Positions 1 to 11,602 of a DNA stretch of 64,000 nucleotides are shown here, in pieces. The translations under genes were made by a program, and so were the position numbers. The stretch is from Streptomyces griseoviridis. GTDB taxonomy: Bacteria > Actinomycetota > Actinomycetes > Streptomycetales > Streptomycetaceae. Positions within the stretch are counted from its first letter, which is position 1, and each line of letters begins with the position of its first letter. The DNA is taken from the NCBI GenBank assembly GCA_014649155.1, contig BMSM01000009.1, positions 174,532 to 238,531 of the forward strand, in the 5' to 3' direction. The notes under the pieces are model-generated. The model saw nothing but the letters and a program-made list of their open reading frames with translations. It was not told the DNA's origin and did not search any database.

Positions 1-22
1 GTTCCCTGCGCGCGGACTCGCT

Positions 23-28
23 TAGACT
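23..28 (+). promoter_or_regulatory. candidate -10 element upstream of yajC
   Basis: TAGACT lies about 90 bp before the yajC start and fits a Streptomyces vegetative -10 hexamer. No convincing -35 is visible because the window begins just upstream. An imperfect inverted repeat (CGCCGA and TCGGCG) follows between it and the gene. The assignment rests on the hexamer alone. Confidence 0.3.
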
Positions 29-115
29 CCGCCGATGCCGCCCTTGTCGGCGGCGCGTCACACCCCCAACCATCAGGCCGCTCACAGCGCGGTCGTGTGA
101 AGGAAGTACCGACCC

Positions 116-589
116 GTGAGTCTCGTGACCCTCCTCCCGTTCATCGTGCTCATCGGGGCCATGTTCCTGATGACCCGGTCGGCGAAGAAGAAGCAGCAGC
201 AGGCCGCCGACATGCGGAACCAGATGCAGCCCGGTTCCGGTGTCCGCACCATCGGGGGCATGTACGCCACGGTCAAGGAGGTCAACGAGGACACGGTCCT
301 CCTGGACGCCGGCCCCGGCGTCGACCTCCTCTTCGCCAAGAACTCGATCGGTGCCGTCCTGACCGACGACGAGTACAACCGCATCGTCCACGGCATCGAG
401 CACGACCTGAAGTCCGACGCCGACCTGGTCCCGGACGACGCCTCCTCCCTCACCGAGTCCGAGGCCACCGACGCCGTCCCCGCCGACGACAGGATCGACC
501 TCGGCAAGAAGGACGCGGACGACGAGCCCGCCGCGGCGAAGACGGACGAGCGGCCGAAGAAGTCCGAGGACGACTCCGAGGCGAAGTAG
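116..589 (+). CDS. yajC: Sec translocon accessory subunit YajC
   Basis: Accessory membrane subunit that joins SecD and SecF in the holotranslocon supporting SecYEG-driven export. The GTG start gives 157 aa: one N-terminal membrane segment (about residues 4-21) followed directly by a Lys cluster, then the conserved YajC core with an RTIGGMYATV-type motif. The C-terminal 60 residues are an acidic, Ala-rich, low-complexity tail, which is common in actinobacterial YajC. It precedes secD and secF. A GC-rich hairpin separates it from secD. Identification by family length, topology and context is secure. Confidence 0.93.
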   Translation: MSLVTLLPFIVLIGAMFLMTRSAKKKQQQAADMRNQMQPGSGVRTIGGMYATVKEVNEDTVLLDAGPGVDLLFAKNSIGAVLTDDEYNRIVHGIEHDLKSDADLVPDDASSLTESEATDAVPADDRIDLGKKDADDEPAAAKTDERPKKSEDDSEAK

Positions 590-599
590 CCGTGCCCCG

Positions 600-626
600 G
601 GGCGCGCGGGACGTCCCCGCGCGCCC
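600..626 (+). terminator. GC hairpin between yajC and secD
   Basis: Perfect 11-bp stem (GGGCGCGCGGG, 600-610, pairing with 616-626) with a 5-nt loop, about 10 bp after the yajC stop and with no U tract. It could attenuate or process the message between yajC and secD. Confidence 0.45.
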
Positions 627-718
627 TTGGACATGCGCGGTTCCCACGGGATTCCGACACCATGTCATGGCCGTCGGCGCACCGGTGCGCGAGACGGCCC
701 GAGAGGGAGTACGAGAAG

Positions 719-2497
719 GTGGCAGCACCTAAAAAGGGCCGGAACGCGAGCGCCCAGAGCAAGCCGGGGCGCTCGCTGGCCCTGATCCTGATCGCCATCG
801 TGGCGCTCACCGGAGGGATGTTCGCCTCCGGGCACACCACTCCGCGTCTCGGTATCGACCTGGCCGGCGGCACGAGCATCACGCTCCGGGCCGAATCGGA
901 GCCCGGCCAGGAATCCGCGATCAACAAGACCAACATGGACACCGCGGTCGAGATCATGGAACGCCGTGTCAATGGTCTGGGTGTCTCCGAGGCCGAGGTA
1001 CAGACCCAGGGCGACCGGAACATCATCGTCAACATCCCCAAGGGGACGAACAGCGAGGAAGCCCGGCAGCAGGTCGGCACCACCGCCAAGCTCTACTTCC
1101 GCCCGGTCCTCGCCACCGAGGTCTCCGGCGCCGCGGCCACGGCCAGCCCTTCGGCGAGCGCCTCGGAGAGCGCCGCGGACCCGGACAAGGCCACCGACGG
1201 CGACGAGAGCGCCTCGCCCTCCGACTCCGCGAGCGCCTCGGCGTCCGCCACCTCCCAGGGCCGCGCCGTCACCGACGCCCTGAAGGCCGACGCCACCCCC
1301 TCGGCGACCGCCTCCGACTCGGCTTCCCCGAGCACGAGCGCCTCCGCGTCGGCCTCCGCGTCCGCCTCCGCCGATGACGCCACCAGCAAGCTCCAGGCCG
1401 CGTACACCGCGCTGGACTGCACCGACGCCACGCAGCGCGCCAAGGCCGGCGAGGGCGCCAAGGACGACGAGTCCATGGTCGCCTGCGGCCAGAACTCGCA
1501 GGGCGCGTGGCAGAAGTACATCCTCGGCCCCGCCGAGGTCGACGGCACCGACGTCGACGACGCCTCGGCCGTCTTCAACACGCAGACCGCCGCCGGCTGG
1601 ACCGTCACGATGGAGTTCACCAAGGGCGGCACCAAGAAGTTCGCGGACATCACCGGCAAGCTGGCGCAGAACCAGTCCCCGCAGAACCAGTTCGCGATCG
1701 TCCTGGACAACGAGGTCGTCTCGGACCCGTACGTCAGCCAGGCCCTGACCGGCGGCAACGCCGAGATCTCCGGCAGCTTCACGCAGGAGGAGGCGCAGAG
1801 CCTCGCCAACATGCTCTCCTACGGCGCCCTCCCGCTGAGCTTCAAGGAGGACAGCGTCACCACCGTCACCGCCGCGCTCGGCGGTGACCAGCTGGAGGCC
1901 GGTCTGATCGCCGGTGCCATCGGCCTGGCGCTGGTCGTGCTCTACCTGCTGTTCTACTACCGGGGCCTGTCGTTCATCGCCCTGCTGTCGCTGCTGGTCT
2001 CCGCGATCCTGACGTACGTGATCATGGCGCTGCTCGGTCCGACCATCGGCTTCGCGCTGAACCTGCCGGCCGTCTGCGGTGCCATCGTCGCCATCGGCAT
2101 CACGGCGGACTCGTTCATCGTCTACTTCGAACGGGTCCGGGACGAGATCCGCGAGGGCCGCTCGCTGCGCCCCGCGGTCGAGCGCGGCTGGCCGCGCGCC
2201 CGGCGCACGATCCTGGTCTCCGACTTCGTGTCGTTCCTCGCCGCCGCGGTGCTCTTCATCGTCTCGGTCGGCAAGGTCCAGGGCTTCGCGTTCACGCTGG
2301 GTCTGACCACCCTGCTCGACGTGGTGGTCGTGTTCCTGTTCACCAAGCCGCTGCTGACGCTGATGGCCCGCCGCCGATTCTTCGCGAGCGGCCACAAGTG
2401 GTCCGGGCTCGATCCCAAGAGCCTCGGTGCCAAGCCGCCACTGCGTCGCACGCGCCAGTCCCGTCCCGCCGGCCCCGTCGACCCGAAGGAGGCGTGA
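719..2497 (+). CDS. secD: protein translocase subunit SecD
   Basis: Uses the proton motive force with SecF to complete protein translocation. I chose GTG 719 because GAGAGGGAG lies 9 nt upstream and the protein then begins just before a Lys-rich stretch and the first membrane segment (about residues 19-37). The GIDLAGGT motif follows. Residues of about 136-220 form an Ser/Ala-rich low-complexity insertion inside the extracytoplasmic domain. The C-terminal half holds five membrane segments. The conserved transmembrane Asp of the usual AVDAN motif is kept here in GITADSFIV (about residue 463). The C-terminus is basic. Length is 592 aa, and secF follows after 3 nt. Confidence 0.95.
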   Translation: MAAPKKGRNASAQSKPGRSLALILIAIVALTGGMFASGHTTPRLGIDLAGGTSITLRAESEPGQESAINKTNMDTAVEIMERRVNGLGVSEAEVQTQGDRNIIVNIPKGTNSEEARQQVGTTAKLYFRPVLATEVSGAAATASPSASASESAADPDKATDGDESASPSDSASASASATSQGRAVTDALKADATPSATASDSASPSTSASASASASASADDATSKLQAAYTALDCTDATQRAKAGEGAKDDESMVACGQNSQGAWQKYILGPAEVDGTDVDDASAVFNTQTAAGWTVTMEFTKGGTKKFADITGKLAQNQSPQNQFAIVLDNEVVSDPYVSQALTGGNAEISGSFTQEEAQSLANMLSYGALPLSFKEDSVTTVTAALGGDQLEAGLIAGAIGLALVVLYLLFYYRGLSFIALLSLLVSAILTYVIMALLGPTIGFALNLPAVCGAIVAIGITADSFIVYFERVRDEIREGRSLRPAVERGWPRARRTILVSDFVSFLAAAVLFIVSVGKVQGFAFTLGLTTLLDVVVVFLFTKPLLTLMARRRFFASGHKWSGLDPKSLGAKPPLRRTRQSRPAGPVDPKEA

Positions 2498-2500
2498 GCG

Positions 2501-3634
2501 ATGTCGAAACTCGGCGAGCTCGGCGCCAGGCTGCACCATGGCGAGGTCGGCTACGACTTCGTCAAGAACCGCAAGATCTGGTACGGCATCTCGATCCTGA
2601 TCACCATCACGGCCATCGTCGGCCTGGCGGTGCGCGGCCTGCACATGGGCATCGAGTTCCAGGGCGGCGCGGTCTTCACCACCCCGAAGAACACCAGCGT
2701 CTCGGTGACCCAGGCCGAGGAGCACGCGGAGGCCGCCTCCGGCCACGACGCGATCGTCCAGAAGCTCGGCGACGGCAGCATGCGCATCCAGATCGCCGGC
2801 ATCGACACCGACAAGTCGGACCAGATCAAGCGGGAACTGTCCAAGGACCTGAAGGTCGACGCCGAGCAGATCAACGCCGAGCTGGTCGGCCCCAGCTGGG
2901 GCGACCAGATCGCGAACAAGGCGTGGCAGGGCCTCGGGATCTTCCTGGTCCTGGTGGTGATCTACCTGGCGATCGCCTTCGAGTGGCGGATGGCACTGGC
3001 CGCCTTCGTCGCGCTGATCCACGACATCACCATCACCGTCGGCATCTACGCCCTCGTCGGCTTCGAGGTCACACCGGGCACGGTGATCGGTCTGCTGACC
3101 ATCCTCGGCTACTCGCTGTACGACACGGTGGTCGTCTTCGACAGCCTCAAGGAACAGACCAAGGGCATCACCAAGCAGACCCGCTGGACCTACGCGGAGA
3201 TCGCCAACCGGTCGATCAACAGCACCCTGGTCCGCTCCATCAACACCACGGTGGTCGCGCTGCTGCCGGTGGCGGGCCTGCTCTTCATCGGCGGCGGCGT
3301 CCTCGGCGCCGGCATGCTGAACGACATCTCGCTGTCGCTGTTCGTCGGCCTCGCGGCCGGCGCGTACTCCTCGATCTTCATCGCCACGCCGCTCGTCGCC
3401 GACCTCAAGGAGCGCGAGCCGCAGATGAAGGCCCTCAAGCGACGTGTCATGGCCAAGCGCGCCCAGGCCGCCTCCGCGGGCGAACCGCCGGAGAACGCCG
3501 TGCCCGACGAGCGCTACGCCGACGACGACGACGCCGACGAGCCCGAGGACACCGCGCCCGCCGTCGTCGGCCCGCGCAACCAGCCCGCCTCCCGCGTCCG
3601 GGGCCGCGGCCGACCCTCGGGGAAGCGCCGATGA
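2501..3634 (+). CDS. secF: protein translocase subunit SecF
   Basis: Partner of SecD in the proton-driven translocation complex. The ATG is preceded by AAGGAGG 8 nt upstream. Protein of 377 aa with an N-terminal membrane segment, a periplasmic domain opening with the GIEFQGG motif, and five C-terminal membrane segments. The conserved Asp of GYSLYDTVVVF is at about residue 208. The C-terminal ~60 residues are hydrophilic, acidic and then Arg-rich, longer than in enterobacterial SecF. The last four bases overlap the apt start (ATGA), so the two are translationally coupled. Confidence 0.96.
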   Translation: MSKLGELGARLHHGEVGYDFVKNRKIWYGISILITITAIVGLAVRGLHMGIEFQGGAVFTTPKNTSVSVTQAEEHAEAASGHDAIVQKLGDGSMRIQIAGIDTDKSDQIKRELSKDLKVDAEQINAELVGPSWGDQIANKAWQGLGIFLVLVVIYLAIAFEWRMALAAFVALIHDITITVGIYALVGFEVTPGTVIGLLTILGYSLYDTVVVFDSLKEQTKGITKQTRWTYAEIANRSINSTLVRSINTTVVALLPVAGLLFIGGGVLGAGMLNDISLSLFVGLAAGAYSSIFIATPLVADLKEREPQMKALKRRVMAKRAQAASAGEPPENAVPDERYADDDDADEPEDTAPAVVGPRNQPASRVRGRGRPSGKRR

Positions 3635-4173
3635 CCGACATCCAGCGGCTGCTGCTCAGCCGTATCCGGGACGTGGCGGACTACCCGGAGCCGGGCGTGA
3701 TGTTCAAGGACATCACCCCGCTCCTGGCCGACCCGGAGGCGTTCACCGCGCTCACCGAAGCGCTGGCCTCGATCGCCGAGGACACCGGCGCGACCAAGAT
3801 CGTCGGCCTGGAGGCCCGGGGCTTCATCCTCGGCGCCCCGGTCGCCGTCCGCGCCGGCCTCGGCTTCATCCCCGTACGCAAGGCGGGCAAGCTCCCCGGA
3901 GCCACCCTCAGCCAGTCCTACGACCTGGAGTACGGCTCCGCCGAGATCGAGATCCACGCCGAGGACCTGTCCGCCGAGGACCGCGTCCTGGTCGTCGACG
4001 ACGTCCTCGCCACCGGCGGCACCGCCGAGGCGTCCCTCCAGCTCGTCCGCCGGGCGAAGGCCCAGGTCGCGGGGGTGGCCGTCCTGATGGAGCTGGCCTT
4101 CCTGAACGGCCGGGCCCGCCTGGAACCGGCCCTGGACGGCGCCCCGCTGCACGCCCTGCTCACCGTCGGATAA
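3631..4173 (+). CDS. apt: adenine phosphoribosyltransferase
   Basis: Converts adenine and PRPP to AMP and pyrophosphate (purine salvage). The ATG overlaps the secF stop by 4 nt. Protein of 180 aa, normal for the family. It has the N-terminal hood containing YPEPGVMFKDITPLL, the LEARGF motif, and the PRPP-binding loop VLVVDDVLATGGT at about residues 119-131. Its position between secF and rel is the classic Streptomyces arrangement linking purine salvage with (p)ppGpp metabolism. A nested hairpin follows before rel. Confidence 0.96.
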   Translation: MTDIQRLLLSRIRDVADYPEPGVMFKDITPLLADPEAFTALTEALASIAEDTGATKIVGLEARGFILGAPVAVRAGLGFIPVRKAGKLPGATLSQSYDLEYGSAEIEIHAEDLSAEDRVLVVDDVLATGGTAEASLQLVRRAKAQVAGVAVLMELAFLNGRARLEPALDGAPLHALLTVG

Positions 4174-4212
4174 CCCCGGCGTCACCCCGTAGGGGACGGC
4201 ACGACACGAACC

Positions 4213-4245
4213 GAGGCGGGCCCGGAGGAATCCGGCGCCCGCCTC
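4213..4245 (+). terminator. nested hairpin after apt
   Basis: Outer stem GAGGCGGG (4213-4220) with CCCGCCTC (4238-4245), inner stem CCGGA and TCCGG closing on GGAA. It lies 40 bp after the apt stop and separates the sec-apt transcript from rel, which has its own promoter candidate. Confidence 0.55.
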
Positions 4246-4308
4246 AGGCGTTCCTCCTGTCGACGGGTCTCACAGCGGCCCGCAGGCGCTCCTGGGGCCC
4301 AGGATCGC

Positions 4309-4314
4309 TACCAT
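4309..4314 (+). promoter_or_regulatory. candidate -10 element of rel
   Basis: TACCAT sits 52 nt before the rel TTG start. There is no clear -35 at the expected distance, so the call is tentative and based on one hexamer and its location after the apt hairpin. Confidence 0.3.
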
Positions 4315-4365
4315 GGGGTTTCCGGAGCCTGACCGGGGGACCCGGATCGCGCACGAGGAGTCCTC

Positions 4366-6903
<2,538 letters not shown>

Positions 6904-6928
6904 ACCCGCGGTCTCCCCGTCGCTTCAC

Positions 6929-6970
6929 ACGAAAGGGGCTCCCGTACGCACCGTACGGGAGCCCCTTCGT
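6929..6970. terminator. bidirectional terminator between rel and DUF349 gene
   Basis: Long inverted repeat: AAGGGGCTCCCGTACG and its complement around a CAC loop, 19 paired bases with one bulged A in the left arm (6929-6948 and 6952-6970). It lies between convergent genes and can end transcription from both sides. Confidence 0.8.
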
Positions 6971-6981
6971 GTCGCTGCGGG

Positions 6982-8211
6982 TCAGCCGCCGAACTCCTGG
7001 AGGCCCTTCAGCGCCTGATCCAGCAGCGCCTGCCGGCCGTCCAGTTCACGCTGGAGCTTGTCCGCGCGGGCGGTGTTGCCCTGGGCGCGGGCCTGCTCGA
7101 TCTGGCCCTTGAGCTTGTCGACCGCGGCCTGGAGCTGCCCGGTCAGCCCCGCGGCACGCGCGCGGGCCTCCGGGTTGGTCCGGCGCCACTCGGCCTCCTC
7201 GGCCTCCTGGAGCGCCCGCTCCACCGCGTGCATCCGGCCCTCGACCTTCGGCCGGGCGTCACGCGGCACGTGCCCGACGGCCTCCCAGCGCTCGTTGATC
7301 GAACGGAACGCGGCGCGGGCCGCCTTCAGGTCCGTGACCGGCAGGAGCTTCTCGGCCTCCTCGGCCAGCTCCTCCTTGAGCTTGAGGTTCTCCGTCTGCT
7401 CCGCGTCCCGCTCGGCGAAGACCGAGCTGCGCGCGGCGAAGAAGACGTCCTGGGCGCCGCGGAAGCGGTTCCACAGCTCGTCCTCGTGCTCGCGCTGGGC
7501 GCGGCCGGCGGCCTTCCACTCGGCCATCAGATCGCGGTACCGCGCGGCCGTGGGACCCCAGTCCGTCGAACCGGACAGCGCCTCGGCCTCACCGACCAGC
7601 CGCTCCTTGACCCGGCGGGCCTCCTCGCGCTGCGCGTCGAGCTGCGCGAAGTGCTGCTTGCGCCGCTTGGAGAACGCCGACCGGGCGTGCGAGAAGCGGT
7701 GCCACAGCTCGTCGTCGGACTTGCGGTCGAGACGCGGCAGCCCCTTCCAGGTGTCCACCAGCGCCCGCAGCCGCTCACCGGCCGCTCGCCACTGGTCGGA
7801 CGCCGCCAGCTGCTCGGCCTCGGCGACCAGCTCCTCCTTGGCCCGGCGGGCCTCGTCGGACTGCTTGGCCCGCTGTGCCTTGCGCTCCTCGCGCCGCGTC
7901 TCCACCAGCTCCACCAGCTGGTCGAGACGCTTCCTGAGCGCGTCCAGGTCCCCCACCGCGTGGTGCGCCTCGACCTGCTCGCGCAGGTGCTGGATCGCGG
8001 CCTGGGCGTCCTTCGCCGACAGGTCGGTGGTCCGCACCCGCTTCTCGAGGAGGCCGATCTCGACCACCAGGCCCTCGTACTTGCGCTCGAAGTAGGCCAG
8101 CGCCTCATCGGGGGAGCCGGCCTGCCAGGAACCGACGACCTGCTCGCCGTCGGCCGTACGCACGTACACGGTCCCCGTCTCGTCGACGCGGCCCCACGGG
8201 TCGCTGCTCAC
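6982..8211 (-). CDS. DUF349 domain-containing protein
   Basis: Cytoplasmic, highly charged, mostly helical protein of 409 aa built from repeated DUF349 units. Each carries a tryptophan-centred pattern such as W-x-G-L-P-R, W-x-A-A-G-R or ELWxRF, and the C-terminus is coiled-coil-like. Start chosen at GTG 8211 because GGAGGAGG lies just upstream; a longer in-frame reading to 8316 would add a non-conserved Cys/Gly-rich segment. The molecular role of the family is not established. It lies 135 bp downstream of the cyclophilin gene on the same strand and converges on rel. Confidence 0.88.
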   Translation of the reverse strand: MSSDPWGRVDETGTVYVRTADGEQVVGSWQAGSPDEALAYFERKYEGLVVEIGLLEKRVRTTDLSAKDAQAAIQHLREQVEAHHAVGDLDALRKRLDQLVELVETRREERKAQRAKQSDEARRAKEELVAEAEQLAASDQWRAAGERLRALVDTWKGLPRLDRKSDDELWHRFSHARSAFSKRRKQHFAQLDAQREEARRVKERLVGEAEALSGSTDWGPTAARYRDLMAEWKAAGRAQREHEDELWNRFRGAQDVFFAARSSVFAERDAEQTENLKLKEELAEEAEKLLPVTDLKAARAAFRSINERWEAVGHVPRDARPKVEGRMHAVERALQEAEEAEWRRTNPEARARAAGLTGQLQAAVDKLKGQIEQARAQGNTARADKLQRELDGRQALLDQALKGLQEFGG

Positions 8212-8346
8212 AGCGCCTCCTCCACATGATGCCTGCGGAGGGCTTTCCCACCCCCGGGCATCGTCCACAGTTTCGTCACCGCCAACATAGGCGAACGGCA
8301 GGTGACCTGTCCGCATCCAGCGCCACCGAAATTAGGCAGCCGGCGC

Positions 8347-9168
8347 TCAGGACTTCGTGACGGTGGCCTTGTCGATCACGACCGTCGCGTTCGGCACCCC
8401 GTCGCCCGCGCCGGTGCTCTCGCCCGCGGCGGCGATCTTCTTCAGCACCTTCATGCCGGCGTCGGAGATCGTGCCGAACGGGGTGTAGCTGGGCGGCAAC
8501 TGGCTGTCCTGGTACACCAGGAAGAACTGGCTGCCGCCGGTGTGCGCCTGACCGGTGTTGGCCATCGCCACCGTGCCCGCCGGGTAGACGTTGTCCTTCA
8601 GGCTTTTGTCCTTCAGGTTCTCGTCCGGGATCGTGTAACCGGGACCGCCGGTGCCCTGACCGGTCGGGTCGCCGCACTGGAGCACGTAGATGCCGCTGGT
8701 GGTGAGCCGGTGGCACTTGGTGTGGTCGAAGTAGCCCTCACCGGCCAGGAACTCGAACGAGTTCACCGTGTGCGGGGCCGCCGCCGTCTTCAGGGCGATG
8801 TCTATCTCGCCGCACGTCGTGTCCAGCGTCATCGTGTAGTCCGCCGACTTGTCGATGGACATCGCCGGCTCCTTCTTCCACGTCTTGGTCGCGGCCTTGC
8901 CCGCCGCGGCCTTGTCGCACGGGTCCGGCGCCTTGCTGGTCGCCGACGCGCTCGGCGACGCCTCCGCGCTCGCGGTCTCCTTGTCGTCGTCGTCCTTGAG
9001 CGTGCCGGTCGTGTACAGCGCGAGGCTGCCCACCAGGACCACGCCGAGCACCGACGCGATCACCGAGTTGCGCACCCGCGCCTTGCGTCGCGCGGCGGTG
9101 CGCCGCTGCTGCTGCCGCAAGAACTTCTCCCGGGCGAGCTGACGCCGCCGCTGTTCCTGGCTGACCAC
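8347..9168 (-). CDS. membrane-anchored cyclophilin-type peptidyl-prolyl isomerase
   Basis: Predicted extracytoplasmic proline isomerase helping exported proteins fold. Start chosen at GTG 9168 (AGGAGA about 8 nt upstream). The 273-aa protein has a very basic cytosolic N-terminus (about 33 residues), one membrane segment (about 35-53), an acidic Ser/Ala linker, and a C-terminal cyclophilin domain with KCHRL, GGPGYTIPDE and QFFLVYQD motifs. The usual active-site phenylalanine/arginine pair of FHRV is altered to KCHRLTTSG, as in many secreted actinobacterial members, so catalytic activity is inferred. Divergent from the MBL gene. Confidence 0.9.
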   Translation of the reverse strand: MVSQEQRRRQLAREKFLRQQQRRTAARRKARVRNSVIASVLGVVLVGSLALYTTGTLKDDDDKETASAEASPSASATSKAPDPCDKAAAGKAATKTWKKEPAMSIDKSADYTMTLDTTCGEIDIALKTAAAPHTVNSFEFLAGEGYFDHTKCHRLTTSGIYVLQCGDPTGQGTGGPGYTIPDENLKDKSLKDNVYPAGTVAMANTGQAHTGGSQFFLVYQDSQLPPSYTPFGTISDAGMKVLKKIAAAGESTGAGDGVPNATVVIDKATVTKS

Positions 9169-9346
9169 CGGGTTGTCTCCTATGCGTCTTCGTGCCGACC
9201 GGTACGCGTGCGTGCTCGTGGGCCGACCGCCTGCGTTAGCCCCGTACCGTATATGGGTTCGCTGAGGAAACGGCACCGCCGGTAGGCTCTGACCACGGGC
9301 GCAGCCCGCTCACAAGCCACTCGTATCGACACAACCAAGGACGATC

Positions 9347-10057
9347 GTGCTCATTGCCGGGTTCCCCGCCGGAGCCTGGGGGACGAACTGCTACCTCGTC
9401 GCCCCGGCCGCCGGTGCGGAGTGCGTGATCATCGACCCCGGCCACCAGGCCGCCCCCGGAGTCGAGGAGGCGCTGAGGAAGCACCGGCTCAAGCCGGTCG
9501 CCGTCGTCCTCACGCACGGCCACATCGACCATGTGGCCTCGGTCGTCCCGGTGTGCGGCGCGAGCGGCGTGCCCGCGTGGATCCACCCGGCCGACCGCTA
9601 CATGATGAGCGACCCCGAGAAGGGGATCGGCCGGTCCATCGGGATGCCGCTCATGGGCGAGCTGACGGTGGGGGAGCCGGACGACGTCCGGGAGCTGACC
9701 GACGGCGCGAAGCTGGCGCTGGCCGGGCTGGAGCTGACCGTGGCGCACGCGCCGGGCCATACCAAGGGGTCGGTGACCTTCGGCCTGCCCGAGGCGGCGG
9801 ACATCCCGCCGGTGCTGTTCTCGGGCGACCTGCTGTTCGCCGGCTCCATCGGACGCACCGACCTGCCCGGTGGCTCCATGGACGACATGCTCGAGTCCCT
9901 GACCCGCGTGGTCCTGCCGCTCGACGACACGACCGTGGTGCTGTCCGGACACGGCCCCCAGACGACCATCGGCCAGGAGCGCGCCACCAACCCGTATCTG
10001 CGGCAGGTGGCGGCCGGCCAGGGAGCAGCTGAGCAGGCTCCCCGACGAGGAATGTGA
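9347..10057 (+). CDS. MBL-fold metallo-hydrolase (glyoxalase II-like)
   Basis: Cytosolic metallo-beta-lactamase-fold hydrolase of 236 aa. The metal-binding THGHIDH motif is at about residues 56-62. Later ligands are visible in APGHTKGS, in FSGDLLFAGSIGRTDL and in LSGHGPQTT. The sequence is typical of glyoxalase II-like proteins next to hisS in actinobacteria; the true substrate cannot be told from sequence. GTG start with AAGGA upstream. The stop overlaps the first possible hisS GTG, so the two genes form an operon. Confidence 0.88.
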   Translation: MLIAGFPAGAWGTNCYLVAPAAGAECVIIDPGHQAAPGVEEALRKHRLKPVAVVLTHGHIDHVASVVPVCGASGVPAWIHPADRYMMSDPEKGIGRSIGMPLMGELTVGEPDDVRELTDGAKLALAGLELTVAHAPGHTKGSVTFGLPEAADIPPVLFSGDLLFAGSIGRTDLPGGSMDDMLESLTRVVLPLDDTTVVLSGHGPQTTIGQERATNPYLRQVAAGQGAAEQAPRRGM

Positions 10058-10068
10058 CGAGAGACCCC

Positions 10069-11331
10069 GTGAGCACCTTCAAGGCCCCCAAGGGCACCTA
10101 CGACCTGCTGCCGCCGGACTCCGCCAAGTACCTGGCGGTCCGCGCGGCCATCGCGGCCCCGCTGCGCGACTCCGGCTACGGCTACATCGAGACGCCCGGC
10201 TTCGAGAACGTCGAGCTGTTCGCCCGCGGCGTCGGCGAGTCCACCGACATCGTCACCAAGGAGATGTACGCCTTCGAGACCAAGGGCGGCGACCGGCTCG
10301 CCCTGCGCCCCGAGGGCACGGCTTCCGTACTCCGCGCCGCCCTGGAGTCCAACCTGCACAAGACGGGCAACCTCCCCGTCAAGCTCTGGTACTCGGGCTC
10401 GTACTACCGCTACGAGCGTCCGCAGAAGGGCCGTTACCGCCACTTCTCGCAGGTCGGCGCCGAGGCGATCGGCGCGGAGGACCCGGCGCTCGACGCCGAA
10501 CTGATCATCCTGGCCGACCAGGCGTACCGCTCGCTGGGCCTGAGCCGGTTCCGCATCCTGCTCAACTCCCTGGGCGACAAGGAGTGCCGTCCCGTCTACC
10601 GGGCCGCCCTCCAGGGGTTCCTGCGCGGCCTCGACCTGGACGAGGACACGCTGCGCCGGGCCGACATCAACCCGCTGCGGGTCCTGGACGACAAGCGCCC
10701 CGAGGTGCAGAAGCAGCTCACCGACGCGCCCCTGCTCCGCGACTACCTGTGCGACGCCTGCACGGCCTACCACGACGAGGTCCGCGAGCTGATCACGGCG
10801 GCCGGCGTCGCCTTCGAGGACGACCCCAAGCTGGTGCGCGGCCTGGACTACTACACGCGCACCACCTTCGAGTTCGTCCACGACGGGCTCGGCTCCCAGT
10901 CCGCGGTGGGCGGCGGGGGGCGCTACGACGGCCTCTCCGAGATGATCGGCGGCCCCGCGCTGCCGTCCGTCGGCTGGGCCCTCGGCGTCGACCGCACGGT
11001 TCTCGCACTGGAGGCGGAGGGCGTCGAGCTGGACCTCCCCGCCACCACCTCCGTCTTCGCGGTGCCGCTCGGCGAGGAGGCCCGCCGGGTGCTGTTCGCC
11101 AAGGTCACCGAGTTGCGCAAGAACGGCGTCGCGGCCGACTTCGCCTACGGCGGCAAGGGCCTCAAGGGCGCCATGAAGAGCGCCCACCGCAGCGGCGCCC
11201 GCTACGCGATCGTCGCCGGCGAACGCGACCTCGCCGAGGGCGTCGTCCAGCTCAAGGACATGGAATCCGGCGAGCAGCGGGCGATCGGCGTCAACGAGAT
11301 CGTGGCGGAACTGGAGTCACGGCTCGGCTGA
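10069..11331 (+). CDS. hisS: histidine--tRNA ligase
   Basis: Charges tRNA-His. Class II synthetase of 420 aa. The N-terminus STFKAPKGTYDLLPPDS is the family start, so I prefer GTG 10069 over the upstream in-frame GTG 10054, whose GAGGA is too close. Motif 2 lies around WYSGSYYRYERPQKGRYRHF. The His-specific LVRGLDYYTRTTFEF loop is at about 255-269, and the motif 3 region GGGGRYDGL follows. The C-terminal anticodon-binding domain ends the protein. A long inverted repeat follows. Confidence 0.96.
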   Translation: MSTFKAPKGTYDLLPPDSAKYLAVRAAIAAPLRDSGYGYIETPGFENVELFARGVGESTDIVTKEMYAFETKGGDRLALRPEGTASVLRAALESNLHKTGNLPVKLWYSGSYYRYERPQKGRYRHFSQVGAEAIGAEDPALDAELIILADQAYRSLGLSRFRILLNSLGDKECRPVYRAALQGFLRGLDLDEDTLRRADINPLRVLDDKRPEVQKQLTDAPLLRDYLCDACTAYHDEVRELITAAGVAFEDDPKLVRGLDYYTRTTFEFVHDGLGSQSAVGGGGRYDGLSEMIGGPALPSVGWALGVDRTVLALEAEGVELDLPATTSVFAVPLGEEARRVLFAKVTELRKNGVAADFAYGGKGLKGAMKSAHRSGARYAIVAGERDLAEGVVQLKDMESGEQRAIGVNEIVAELESRLG

Positions 11332-11356
11332 GCGCGCCCCTCCCGCGCCCGGGAGC

Positions 11357-11396
11357 GCCCCGGTCCGGCGGTCCGCCCGGGTCTCCGGACCGGGGC
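11357..11396 (+). terminator. terminator-like hairpin after hisS
   Basis: Perfect 12-bp arms GCCCCGGTCCGG (11357-11368) and CCGGACCGGGGC (11385-11396) around a 16-nt loop, 25 bp after the hisS stop. No U tract follows, as is common in Streptomyces. Confidence 0.55.
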
Positions 11397-11602
11397 GGCC
11401 CGCCGGCCGTCAACCGGGTGGCCGCCGATCCCCCCTCCGGTTCGATCGCCCGTGCGCCCCTGGCGCAGGCGTTGTCCGGAACGGCACCCCCGTGGGGGCC
11501 GGAGGTCCCTTCTTATGCGCACCGAACGGTCGACACGCGCCCACGTGCGGCACAATGACCGTGCCCGAAGAAGATGAGACCTCAAGTGACGGAATCGGCG
11601 TG

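Noticed and set aside
665..3022. 785-aa minus-strand open frame opposite secD/secF
   Set aside because: Antisense shadow of secD and secF, no ribosome binding site and no domain.
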